A DNA stretch of 64,000 bases, taken from positions 62,001 to 126,000 of the forward strand of contig CAWHYG010000008.1 in assembly GCA_963833505.1 (NCBI GenBank). Direction: 5' to 3'. The stretch is from CAWHYG01 sp963833505. Lineage in GTDB: Bacteria > Eisenbacteria > RBG-16-71-46 > CAIMUX01. The notes beneath the pieces were generated by a model. That model did not search any database. It had not been told where the DNA came from and saw only the letters and a list, made by a program, of their open reading frames with translations. Shown in pieces: positions 54,784 to 62,982 of this stretch; position 1 is the stretch's first letter, and each line of letters begins with the position of its first letter. Position numbers and translations under genes: made by a program.

Positions 54784-55653
54784 GTGAACCAAGGCATGGC
54801 GCGCCCCGTATCGATGGGACGGCTTCTGCTCGAACACCTGCGCCTGCCGTTTCAGGTCCTTCTGGGACCGATCTTCCTGCTGGGAGCCTGGTCCGCTGGA
54901 AATCCGCGCCTGTCCTGGCTTCCTCCGTTCCTGTTGGTCCATGTCGGGCTGTACGGCGGCGCGACCGCGTATAACAGTTTCTACGATCGAGACCACGGGC
55001 CGATCGGTTTTCTCAAGCATCCGAGACCGGTCACCCGCGCCGTCCGGAACCTCTCTCTCCTTCTGCAGGGTGCAGCGGTGGTCTGGCTTGCGGTGACGGC
55101 TCCTCCGGCCGGCGTGATCGCGCTGGCCATGATGGCCATGGGCATCGCCTACTCCCACCCGCGTTGGCGATGGAAGGGTTCGACCTGGGGCGGCCTGGCC
55201 GCCGTCGCGTTGGGACAGGGCATCGGAGCGGTCTATCTCGGGTGCTTCGCGACTTCAGGGCATCCCTCGTCCACCACCCACCTGGCGGCGCTCGGCGCGG
55301 CGCTCGTGACCCTCGGGCTCTATCCGATCACGCAGGTCTATCAGATCGAAGAGGATCGGGAACGCGGGGATGTCACGGTGCCGGTGCGCCTTGGCTGGCG
55401 GCGGAGCTTTCTTTTCTCCTCTGTGTTCATCACCCTCGGGCTCTGGGTGCTCGCGCTCGTGGTCCGCCGCCGCGCGGCGTCTCCCTGGCCCGAGGTGCTC
55501 GCGGCCAGTCCGGCACTCTTCCTGCTGGCCCTGGCATTCTGGGCCCGCGTCTTCGACCGGCAGCTTCCCGAGCAGAATCACGATTGGGCGCTGGGTCTCG
55601 GCTCCGCGGCTTCCCTCTTCTTCTGGATTCTTCTGTTGGGGCCGCTGCGATGA
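54784..55653 (+). CDS. UbiA-family prenyltransferase
   Basis: The protein of about 289 residues has eight to nine membrane helices and the two Asp-rich prenyl-diphosphate sites of the UbiA superfamily, slightly altered: NSFYDRDHGPIG (usually NxxxDxxxD) and YQIEEDRERGDVTV. It should attach an isoprenoid chain to an aromatic acceptor in the membrane. The GTG start at 54784 has AGGGAG eight bases upstream; TTG 54778 is too close. Its stop overlaps the next gene (ATGA). It leads a five-gene cluster with a type III PKS, so the acceptor may be the polyketide product. Confidence 0.85.
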   Translation: MNQGMARPVSMGRLLLEHLRLPFQVLLGPIFLLGAWSAGNPRLSWLPPFLLVHVGLYGGATAYNSFYDRDHGPIGFLKHPRPVTRAVRNLSLLLQGAAVVWLAVTAPPAGVIALAMMAMGIAYSHPRWRWKGSTWGGLAAVALGQGIGAVYLGCFATSGHPSSTTHLAALGAALVTLGLYPITQVYQIEEDRERGDVTVPVRLGWRRSFLFSSVFITLGLWVLALVVRRRAASPWPEVLAASPALFLLALAFWARVFDRQLPEQNHDWALGLGSAASLFFWILLLGPLR

Positions 55654-56429
55654 GGACCTCGATGGCGCGCGTTCCCCGGGTGCGAGGAACGGCCTGGGTG
55701 TTTCAGGCGGCTGCGGCGCTGATGACGATCGTCCTTCTCCCGACCCTGTTCGTGGCTGCGGCAGCCGAACCGAAACCACCCGATCTGTCATCCGGTGCTT
55801 CCGCCCAGAGGCAGCCCGATGTGCCGTCGCGTGCATCCGCCGAGAACCAGTCCGACCCGTCGTCCCATGCGTCTGCCGAGAAGCAGCCCGAAGCGTCCCC
55901 CGCTGCCGGCGGCGCGTCCGACTCCACCGCCCGCATCCGGATGTGGAGCAGTCACGGCCAGAACCTCATGGAATCGTCCATTTGGGTTCCGCACGAGCCC
56001 GATAGGGTCTGGCCGGTGGTCCTGGATTACGACGGACTCGCGCGGTTCATGCCGGGCGTCGACTCCAGCCGGGTCGTTTCCCAAACCGGCGACTCGGTGC
56101 GCGTGCATCAGGTCGCTTCCGCCCGGTTTCTCTTCCGCAAGACCTACCGGTTTGACCTCGTGTTCAACCGGGAGGACTCCTCCACCGTGCGCTTTCACGC
56201 CGTCGCCGGTGACTTCCGGGAATTCACCGGGACCTGGGAGGTGCAGCCGGTCTCGAGGCATCGGATACCGGGTTCGACCATTCGCTATTCGGCCGTGTTT
56301 CAGCTGTCGTTGCCGGTGCCGCGCTCCCTGTGGATGCCCCTGATACGACGACGAGCCCAGAGAATGTTGCCCGCCCTGGCCGCGGAGATCGAGCGCCGGG
56401 ATCCGGCGCCCACAGGAAAGGACGAGTAA
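55650..56429 (+). CDS. Exported SRPBCC/START-like lipid-binding protein
   Basis: The 259-residue protein has an N-terminal membrane signal (QAAAALMTIVLLPTLFVAAAA), a linker of three or four 12-residue repeats (SSGASAQRQPDV, PSRASAENQSDP), and a Polyketide_cyc2/START-like domain: SIWVPHEPDRVWPVVLDYDG, then RFMPGVDSSRVVSQTGD and VRFHAVAGDFREFTGTWEV. Such domains bind hydrophobic molecules or fold polyketides. In this cluster it may bind or shape the type III PKS product. It overlaps the UbiA gene by ATGA, and the PKS starts one base after its stop. Confidence 0.8.
   Translation: MRTSMARVPRVRGTAWVFQAAAALMTIVLLPTLFVAAAAEPKPPDLSSGASAQRQPDVPSRASAENQSDPSSHASAEKQPEASPAAGGASDSTARIRMWSSHGQNLMESSIWVPHEPDRVWPVVLDYDGLARFMPGVDSSRVVSQTGDSVRVHQVASARFLFRKTYRFDLVFNREDSSTVRFHAVAGDFREFTGTWEVQPVSRHRIPGSTIRYSAVFQLSLPVPRSLWMPLIRRRAQRMLPALAAEIERRDPAPTGKDE
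55779..55886 (+). repeat. In-frame 36-bp tandem repeat in an SRPBCC linker
   Basis: Three 36-bp copies and a decayed fourth encode 12-residue units such as PDLSSGASAQRQ, PDVPSRASAENQ and SDPSSHASAEKQ. Confidence 0.8.
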
Positions 56430-56430
56430 C

Positions 56431-57640
56431 GTGCCGGTCAAATGGGCGGATCAACCGGGAACTTCAGGCGCCATCCACCGCGACAATCCCCCGGATCGGT
56501 CCGGCCACCCGCGCCTCCTGGCCATCGGCCGCGTGGTTCCCACTGGCGTTCTGCTCCAGGAAGAGCTGGCGGAGTTCATGATCGAAGCGCACGGACTTGA
56601 GCCGGGCGAAGCGCGGCGGCTCCGCCGTCTCTATGAACACACGATGATCCAAAGGCGGCATAGCTGCCTGGATGACTTTCGCGGAAGCTGGAGCCATTCC
56701 CTGTTCCATCCGCGCACCCATCCAAGCGGACCTTCCACGGCGGAGCGCATGGAGTGGTATCGCCGGCTGGCCCCGCCTCTCGCCGAGACGGCGGGCCGGG
56801 ATCTCTTCGCCCGTGTAGACCCGATCACGCCTGGTGCCGTGGACCATCTTTATGTGGTGTCCTGCACCGGCTTTTTCGCCCCCGGGCTGGACAGCCATTC
56901 TGGTCGCGGCCCTGGGGCTCCGGCCCGATGTCGGACGCACGATGATTGGATTCCAGGGCTGCCAGGCGGGATTGACGGCACTTCGTCTCGCGGACCATCT
57001 GTGCCGGGCGCGACCCGGCGCCGTCGCTCTCATTGTGTGCGTGGAGCTTTGCACGATTCACTTCCAGCTTGCCGCGACCGAGGAGAATCTCCTGGCGGGA
57101 TCGTTGTTCTCGGATGGTGCGTCGGCAGCGCTGGTCGTGGGGCCGGAAGCGGCTGCGGTCGTTTCCTCGAATCCCGCACTCCACATCCTGCAAACCGGAA
57201 CTTTGCTCAAACCGGGGAGCGGGCAGGAGATGATCTGGCGCCTTTCGGATCACGGCTTTGTCCTGCACCTCTCCCCGGACGTGCCGGCACACCTGAAGGA
57301 AGAGGTCGGTCGATTCCTGGAGGGCGGCTTGGGTGTACAACCGTCCACCAACGGAGACGAGATGGCCCGGCTCGGAGAGGCGGCGGGGCTCTGGGCCGTC
57401 CACCCCGGCGGAGCGGCCATCCTCCAGGGCATCGAGCACGCACTGGAGCTGGATCCAAACGCGCTGGCCGCATCCCGGCGCATCCTGCGCGATTTCGGCA
57501 ACATGAGCTCGCCCACCATCTACTTCGTCCTGGGTGAGATCCTTGACGATCGCGCCGCGTCTGGACCGGGCGTCGCCCTGGCCTTCGGCCCGGGGCTCAG
57601 CATCGAAGGCTTCCGCTTCTTCAAGAGAGTCGCGCGGTGA
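56431..57640 (+). pseudogene. Type III polyketide synthase, apparent frameshift
   Basis: Chalcone/stilbene-synthase-like enzyme of 402 residues after correction. The triad is complete: Cys177 in MIGFQGCQAGLTALRLA, His324 in LWAVHPGGAAIL, Asn357 in DFGNMSSPTIYF. At 56896-56902 CATTCTG breaks the frame between APGLDSH and LVAALGLRPDVGRTMIG; dropping one T joins them. It would extend an acyl or aromatic starter with malonyl-CoA to a phenolic or pyrone lipid. GTG 56431 is the likely start, one base after the SRPBCC stop. Its stop overlaps the methyltransferase GTG start (GTGA). Conservation on both sides argues for a sequence error or recent break. Confidence 0.85.
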
Positions 57641-58470
57641 CCCTTGATCTGCGCCGCCGCTCCTCCGAGCGGGAGTGGATCGACGATGAATCCGTCAAAG
57701 GCGAGGATCTTCGCGTCATGCTTCGCGAGCTGGAGGTGATCAATCGGTGCCTGGGAGGACACGCCGCTTCGCTGTCCATCCTGGAACCGTTGATGTTTGC
57801 ACGGGCGGGCGCACCGGACGGCGGGTGGAAGATTCTCGACGTCGGCTGCGGCGGTGGAGATTTTTCCCGGGCTCTCGCGGCGAGGATCACCCGGCGCGGC
57901 GGCCAGGTCCGGGTCGTCGGGCTCGACTTGAGCGCCGGATCGTGCCGGCTGGCGGCGCGGCAATCGGTTCTCGCGGCCCAACCGTCGATTCCAGAGGCAG
58001 GCCGGCCCTGGAGCACGGCCGCGGCACGTCCTCCGGCGCAGCCGGCGGAATCGCCCTGGCGGCCGACCAGGGCGCCCTTGATGTTCGTGGCCGGAGACGG
58101 GTTCCGCCTGCCCTTCGCCGACCGTTCCTTTCACATCGCCCACTGCGCGATGTTCTTCCATCACTTCGACGAAGACTGCATCGTGGCGCTTCTTTCGGAG
58201 ATGTGCCGGGTGTCGTCGCTCGGAGTTTTGATGAACGATCTCCACCGGCACCGTCTGGCTCATGACGGGATCCGCGTCCTGACCGGGTTGTTCTCCCGGA
58301 GCCGCTTCATCCGGCACGATGCCTCCGCCTCGGTGCGCCGGGCCTTCCGGCGCGATGACCTGGAGAAGCTGCGCCGCCGACTGGAGTGGAACGACGCCCG
58401 GATTCGCTGGCATTGGGCCTTTCGCTGGTCCCTGTACAAGCCGCTGGACGGATCCTCACCGCATGTTTGA
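57637..58470 (+). CDS. SAM-dependent methyltransferase of the type III PKS cluster
   Basis: The 277-residue class I methyltransferase starts REWIDDESVKGEDLRVMLREL (seen in part) and has the SAM motif ILDVGCGGGDFSRAL with VVGLDLS, then FVAGDGFRLPFADRSFHIAHC and FFHHFDEDCIVALLSEM. Small-molecule methyltransferases of this type often follow type III PKS genes and methylate the alkylated ring. A short repeat-like insert (TAAARPPAQPAESPWRPTRAP) lies before the GDGF motif. GTG 57637 overlaps the PKS stop; its own stop overlaps the FAD gene. Confidence 0.85.
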   Translation: MTLDLRRRSSEREWIDDESVKGEDLRVMLRELEVINRCLGGHAASLSILEPLMFARAGAPDGGWKILDVGCGGGDFSRALAARITRRGGQVRVVGLDLSAGSCRLAARQSVLAAQPSIPEAGRPWSTAAARPPAQPAESPWRPTRAPLMFVAGDGFRLPFADRSFHIAHCAMFFHHFDEDCIVALLSEMCRVSSLGVLMNDLHRHRLAHDGIRVLTGLFSRSRFIRHDASASVRRAFRRDDLEKLRRRLEWNDARIRWHWAFRWSLYKPLDGSSPHV

Positions 58471-59746
58471 CCTGATCATCGTGGGAGGCGGCCCGGCAGG
58501 TTCGCATCTGGCCGCGCTCGTGGCAGGGCGGGGACATTCCGTTCTGGTCTGCGAACGGTCGGCCTTCCCGCGCGACAAGCTCTGCGGCGAATTCCTGTCC
58601 CCCGAGGTCCTGGGATATCTGGAGGAGACCGGAAGCGCGGATCGGGTTCGCGCTCTCGGTGGCGCACCGATCCGGTCCCTCGCCGTGTTTGCGCCTCGCG
58701 GCCGGCCGGTCCGGCGCGGCTTTCCGGGATCCCCGATCGGGCTCAACCGGAGGGATTTTGACGACACGCTGCGGCTGACGGCAATCGCGCGCGGCGCAGA
58801 ATGGCGCACCCGCCGCGTGCTCGGCGTGGCGCGATCGGATTTCTTCGACGTGACCGTGGAGCAGGACGGTGACCGCGTCACGTATTCCGCCCGGGCCGTG
58901 GTGGACGCCGGAGGCAGGCAAGGCATCTCGGGACGTGCCGGGCGCAGATTCGACGGGTACGCTCCGGCGACGGCAGTCGCGGACCTGGACGGGGGACGCG
59001 GAGACGGGCTGAAGGCGGAACGAGGGAGCCGCCGCTTCGTCGCTTTCAAGAGACATTACCGGAGCGACGCTCCTCTTGCCGGGCTCGAGATGTACGCCTT
59101 CCGGGGAGGCTACTGTGGAGTGAGCCCCATCTCCGCCCGGGTGGCGAACGTCTGCCTGCTCATCGAGACCACGCGGATTCGAGTGTCAGACCCCTCGGAG
59201 GGCGGGCTCGCCGACCGGCTGATCAACGATCTCCGGGCCACGCACGCGGGTTTCGCGCAGCGGATGAGCCAGCTCACCCCGATCGACCGGGGTTACCTCA
59301 GCGCCTCCGGCTTCCACTTCGATCGTTCGCGGCCGACACCGGCATCCTGGATCGCCGTGGGTGATGCGGCCGGAGAGATCGCGCCGGTGTGCGGGGATGG
59401 GATCGCGATCGCGTTGCGCTCGGCGGCGCTCGCCGCGCGCGCCTTGTACACCTACCTCGATGGGCGCTCCGGATGGGAGCAGGCCCGCGCGGCCTATGCC
59501 GCCGAATGGCGCCGGGAGTTCGCACGGCGGCGGCGCCTCGGCGCAGCCCTCCAAGAGGTATTGCTCCGACCGCGTCTGGCGGGAGGTCTTCTCTGGGCCG
59601 CGCGCCGGGCGCCGGTTCTGGCGGACCTGCTGATCCGGGGAACACGAGACGGGCGTTCCGTGATCCCCGGAACCACAGGTGCCGGGACTTTCTCACCATC
59701 TCGCCCGCCCACGCAATCGATTCCACCACCGGAATGGCCGGGGTAG
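58463..59746 (+). CDS. FAD-dependent oxidoreductase of the geranylgeranyl-reductase type
   Basis: The 427-residue flavoprotein has the dinucleotide motif DLIIVGGGPAGSHLAAL, DKLCGEFLSPEV, VVDAGGRQG and the second FAD motif WIAVGDAAGEIAPVCGDGI. It belongs with geranylgeranyl-reductase-like and aromatic monooxygenase flavoproteins. As last gene of the PKS set it probably hydroxylates or oxidises the methylated polyketide to a quinone or related ring, an inference from similar three-gene sets. ATG 58463 overlaps the methyltransferase stop by 8 bp. A Pro/Ser-rich tail ends the protein. Confidence 0.87.
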   Translation: MFDLIIVGGGPAGSHLAALVAGRGHSVLVCERSAFPRDKLCGEFLSPEVLGYLEETGSADRVRALGGAPIRSLAVFAPRGRPVRRGFPGSPIGLNRRDFDDTLRLTAIARGAEWRTRRVLGVARSDFFDVTVEQDGDRVTYSARAVVDAGGRQGISGRAGRRFDGYAPATAVADLDGGRGDGLKAERGSRRFVAFKRHYRSDAPLAGLEMYAFRGGYCGVSPISARVANVCLLIETTRIRVSDPSEGGLADRLINDLRATHAGFAQRMSQLTPIDRGYLSASGFHFDRSRPTPASWIAVGDAAGEIAPVCGDGIAIALRSAALAARALYTYLDGRSGWEQARAAYAAEWRREFARRRRLGAALQEVLLRPRLAGGLLWAARRAPVLADLLIRGTRDGRSVIPGTTGAGTFSPSRPPTQSIPPPEWPG

Positions 59747-59794
59747 ACCTTCGCCGCAAGCGGCCGGGGGCTGGTCGCGGGCTATAGTCCCCCC

Positions 59795-61675
59795 ATGGAG
59801 GAGATCCCGCGACCGCTCCTGGTCTATGACGGTGATTGTGGTTTCTGCCGGCGCTGGATCGAGCGCTGGCGGAGGATCACCGGCGACGCCATCGATTACG
59901 CGCCGTTCCAGGTCGTGGCCTTCAAGTTTCCCGAGATCGGATGGGAACGCTTCCGCGCCTCGGTTGTTCTCATCCGGCCCGACGGCACTTTCTTCACCGG
60001 CGCCGAGGCGGTCTTCCGCTCGTTGGCGCACGGTCCCGGCGGAGGCTTCTGGCTCTCTGCCTACCGGCATGTTCCCGGATTCGCGTGGATCAGCGAGGCC
60101 GGATATCACTTCGTCTCGGGTCATCGCGATTTCCTGGCCAGGCCGACCAATTGGATCCTGGGTGAACCGGCCGCGCTGGGTTCGCGCGTGTCGTGCTGGC
60201 TCTTCCTGCGGGCGCTCGCCGTGGTCTACATCGCGGCGTTTGCCTCGCTCGCGGTCCAGATCACCGGGCTGGCCGGCCACCACGGCATCCTCCCGATCGA
60301 CCGCTATCTCCCCGCCGTGAGCCACGCGTTTGGAGCCCAGCGCTATTGGCTGGTGCCGACCCTCTCCTGGTGGAACGCCGGCGACGGTTTTCTCCGGTTC
60401 CAGTGCGTTGCCGGGGTGATCGCAGGAATTCTCCTCCTCGCGGGATTCGCGCCGATCCTGATGCTCGCGCTCCTCTGGGTGCTCTATCTCTCGGTCTCGA
60501 CCGCGGGTCAGGAGTTCCTGTGGTTCCAGTGGGACATCCTGCTGCTCGAAGCGGGATTCCTGGCCATCTTTCTGGCGCCTCCGGTCTGGTGGTCACGCCC
60601 GGGCCGGGATCGACCGCCTCCGACGGGAGCGATCTTCCTGATTCGCTGGCTTCTCTTCCGGCTGATGTTCTGCTCGTTCGTCGTCAAGCTGGCCAGCGGC
60701 GATCCGACCTGGCGCCATTTGACCGCGCTCCAGTTCCACTACGAGACCCAACCGCTCCCGCCGTGGACCGCCTGGTACATGTTCCGGCTTCCTCGATGGT
60801 TTCACACGATCGAGACGTTCGTGACCCTCGTGGACGAAGGGATCGTGCCCCTTCTCATCCTGGGCACGCGCCGGGTGCGGGCAGGGGCGGCGTTCGTTCT
60901 CCTGTCTCTGCAGATCGTCATCATTCTCACCGGCAATTATGGCTTCTTCAATCTCCTGACCATGGCCCTCTGTCTGCCGCTCCTCGATGACGGTTACCTG
61001 CCCGGATGGTTGCGCCGTCTGGGAGAGGCGGAACGGCCTGCAGAGCCAGGGCGGCGCGCTCGGAGGGGTGTATGGCGGCCGAGACGTCATCCCGCGTTGC
61101 CAAGGCGCGTCGTCTTCACCGGGCTCTTCCTGCTCAGTCTCGTTCCCGTCCTCGGCGCATTCACCGGGACGGAGGGAACGCTCCCGATGCTCGGCGGCGC
61201 CTACCGCCTCATCTCTCCCCTGCACCTGGTCAACGGCTATGGGTTGTTCGCGGTCATGACGACGACGCGGAACGAAATCGTGATCGAGGGGAGCGACGAC
61301 GGTTCGACCTGGAAACCCTACGAGTTCCGCTGGAAACCCGGCAACGTCAAGCGGAACCCGGAATTCATGACGCCGCACATGCCGCGGCTTGACTGGCAGA
61401 TGTGGTTTGCAGCCCTGGCCCTCGATCGCCCGCAACCGTGGCTCCTGAGTTTGTGCGCGAGGCTGCTTGAGGGCTCGCAACCGGTGCTCGGGCTGCTCAA
61501 GCTGAACCCATTCCCGAACGCGCCGCCCCGATTCGTGCGCGCGAGGGTCTATGACTACCAGTTCACCGATCCGGCCGAGAGGCGCGAGACGGGAGCATGG
61601 TGGAAACGGCAACTGGAGGGAGAGTACCTGCCGGCGCTCACCCTCCGGAATGGTGTTCTGAGTCGTGCCGACTGA
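59795..61675 (+). CDS. DCC thiol-disulfide oxidoreductase-like domain fused to lipase maturation factor
   Basis: The 626-residue fusion begins with a DCC1/DUF393 domain (LLVYDGDCGFCRRWIERW, Cys15 and Cys18) of about 120 residues, then a lipase maturation factor (LMF1/2-like) membrane protein: AVQITGLAGHHGILPIDRYL, GQEFLWFQWDILLLEAGFLAIF, RWLLFRLMFCSFVVKLASGD, TALQFHYETQPLPPWTAWY, and EIVIEGSDDGSTWKPYEFRWKPG. LMFs help lipases fold; bacterial members are unstudied. An N-terminal redox domain would fit disulfide handling. The ATG at 59795 has a weak site. No lipase gene is adjacent. Confidence 0.87.
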   Translation: MEEIPRPLLVYDGDCGFCRRWIERWRRITGDAIDYAPFQVVAFKFPEIGWERFRASVVLIRPDGTFFTGAEAVFRSLAHGPGGGFWLSAYRHVPGFAWISEAGYHFVSGHRDFLARPTNWILGEPAALGSRVSCWLFLRALAVVYIAAFASLAVQITGLAGHHGILPIDRYLPAVSHAFGAQRYWLVPTLSWWNAGDGFLRFQCVAGVIAGILLLAGFAPILMLALLWVLYLSVSTAGQEFLWFQWDILLLEAGFLAIFLAPPVWWSRPGRDRPPPTGAIFLIRWLLFRLMFCSFVVKLASGDPTWRHLTALQFHYETQPLPPWTAWYMFRLPRWFHTIETFVTLVDEGIVPLLILGTRRVRAGAAFVLLSLQIVIILTGNYGFFNLLTMALCLPLLDDGYLPGWLRRLGEAERPAEPGRRARRGVWRPRRHPALPRRVVFTGLFLLSLVPVLGAFTGTEGTLPMLGGAYRLISPLHLVNGYGLFAVMTTTRNEIVIEGSDDGSTWKPYEFRWKPGNVKRNPEFMTPHMPRLDWQMWFAALALDRPQPWLLSLCARLLEGSQPVLGLLKLNPFPNAPPRFVRARVYDYQFTDPAERRETGAWWKRQLEGEYLPALTLRNGVLSRAD

Positions 61676-61703
61676 CCCGCGCACACCGGTGGCGGGCGCG
61701 CGG

Positions 61704-62165
61704 TCATCCGCCCAGCAGCGCCGTGAGTTCCGCTTGGATCCTCTGCAACGAGCGCAGGAAGTAGTGGTTGTCATCGAGATAGACGGCATTCCGCCACCCA
61801 TCGACCCACCTTCGACCCTCATCGCGGCTCACAAACACGACGCAAGGCATGCTCCAGGAGTTCCAGGTCCCTCGGGCGTCGCTGCTGGGATCGAACAGGG
61901 CCACTCCCTTGACCCACGGGCACTTCGCCGGGGAGTAGCTGGCCATCAGCGCCCTGGCCCCCCAGGAGTGGGCCATCAGCCAGGCCGCGTCGGCAACCAC
62001 TTCCAGTGGCTCCAGCGCTGAATGAAACGACGGCATGAATCCCCGGGAACTGCCCGACTCTGCGAGCATCGAGTAGAACGCGGCCGCCTCTTCGGCGTGC
62101 TGGTCCAGGACGACAGGGTGGCCTTTGACAATCAGGATCCGCTTCGCAGCGTGCTCAAGGGACAC
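61704..62165 (-). CDS. Small alpha/beta-hydrolase-like protein
   Basis: The 153-residue protein starts RILIVKGHPVVLDQH and has the nucleophile-elbow form LMAHSWGARALMA (AHSWG), then VKGVALFDPSS, SMPCVVFVSRDEGRRW, and a possible catalytic His in YLDDNHYFLRSL. The layout resembles RBBP9/YdeN-type serine hydrolases, though it is shorter than most. Start is GTG 62165, six bases after GGGGAGG. Substrate unknown. It is convergent with the LMF gene. Confidence 0.7.
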   Translation of the reverse strand: MSLEHAAKRILIVKGHPVVLDQHAEEAAAFYSMLAESGSSRGFMPSFHSALEPLEVVADAAWLMAHSWGARALMASYSPAKCPWVKGVALFDPSSDARGTWNSWSMPCVVFVSRDEGRRWVDGWRNAVYLDDNHYFLRSLQRIQAELTALLGG

Positions 62166-62344
62166 TGGATACCTCCCCCATCCGGTCGATCATGAGGGAA
62201 CGTAGGCCGGAGTGACGGGCAGGTCAATCCCCACCGCCTCCGAGTCCCGGCACTCACGCAGCCGGGGCGCATGAACTCGACCGCCGGATCGCGAACGCGT
62301 ACGTTGGTCCCGGGTCCCCACCCCTTCGCGGAAAGGAGGAATCA

Positions 62345-62767
62345 ATGGCCACGCTCTTCACGCGGATCATCCGTGGCGAAATTCTGGGACGATTTGTGTG
62401 GCGCGATGATCGCTGCGTTGCCTTTCTCTCCATTCATCCGCTTCGGCCGGGACACACCCTGGTCGTGCCACGGGTGGAAATCGACCACTGGCTGGACTTG
62501 GAGCCCGACCTGGCCGCGCACCTCACGCAGGTGGCGCAGTCGGTCGGCAAGGCCCTCTACCAGGCCATGAATCCGGTCAAGGTGGGCCTGATGATCGCCG
62601 GCCTTGAAGTGCCGCACGTCCACGTGCATGTCGTTCCGATCCGCGATCTCCATGACCTCGATTTTTCGCGGCAGGACCTCAGCGCCAAGGCGGAGGACCT
62701 GGACCGCGCGGCCGAGGCCGTTCGCGACGCGCTCCGTGCGCTCGGATATCGTCAGGTTGCGGGTTGA
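62345..62767 (+). CDS. HIT-family nucleotide-binding protein
   Basis: The 140-residue protein has FTRIIRGEILGRFVWRDDRC, AFLSIHPLRPGHTLVVPR, and the histidine triad HVHVHVVPI. HIT proteins hydrolyse or transfer nucleotides on phosphoramidate or dinucleoside substrates. Length and motifs are normal. ATG 62345 follows AAGGAGG by six bases. Confidence 0.93.
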   Translation: MATLFTRIIRGEILGRFVWRDDRCVAFLSIHPLRPGHTLVVPRVEIDHWLDLEPDLAAHLTQVAQSVGKALYQAMNPVKVGLMIAGLEVPHVHVHVVPIRDLHDLDFSRQDLSAKAEDLDRAAEAVRDALRALGYRQVAG

Positions 62768-62982
62768 GCCGACCAGGATCGAGACCAGGGCGACCACGCT
62801 CGAGATTTACGCCCAGGAACCATGAAGTACGGCCAAGAGGCGTATGATCCGAACACTGGGCGCGAGGCTGCGGGGCTGAAGAGGGCCGCGAGGAGCAGTG
62901 GCAGGCCCAGCGCCTTTCCTCGCGAGGTCGAAGTCGAGAGAACGTCCCGGCCGTTGCCCCGGCAACGGTGGGAGGAGATTTC

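Noticed and set aside
209..56902. Programmed ribosomal frameshifting at CATTCTG
   Set aside because: The heptamer is on the strand opposite the mRNA in hflK and is read in a different phase in the acetyl-CoA gene, so one mRNA signal cannot explain all five.
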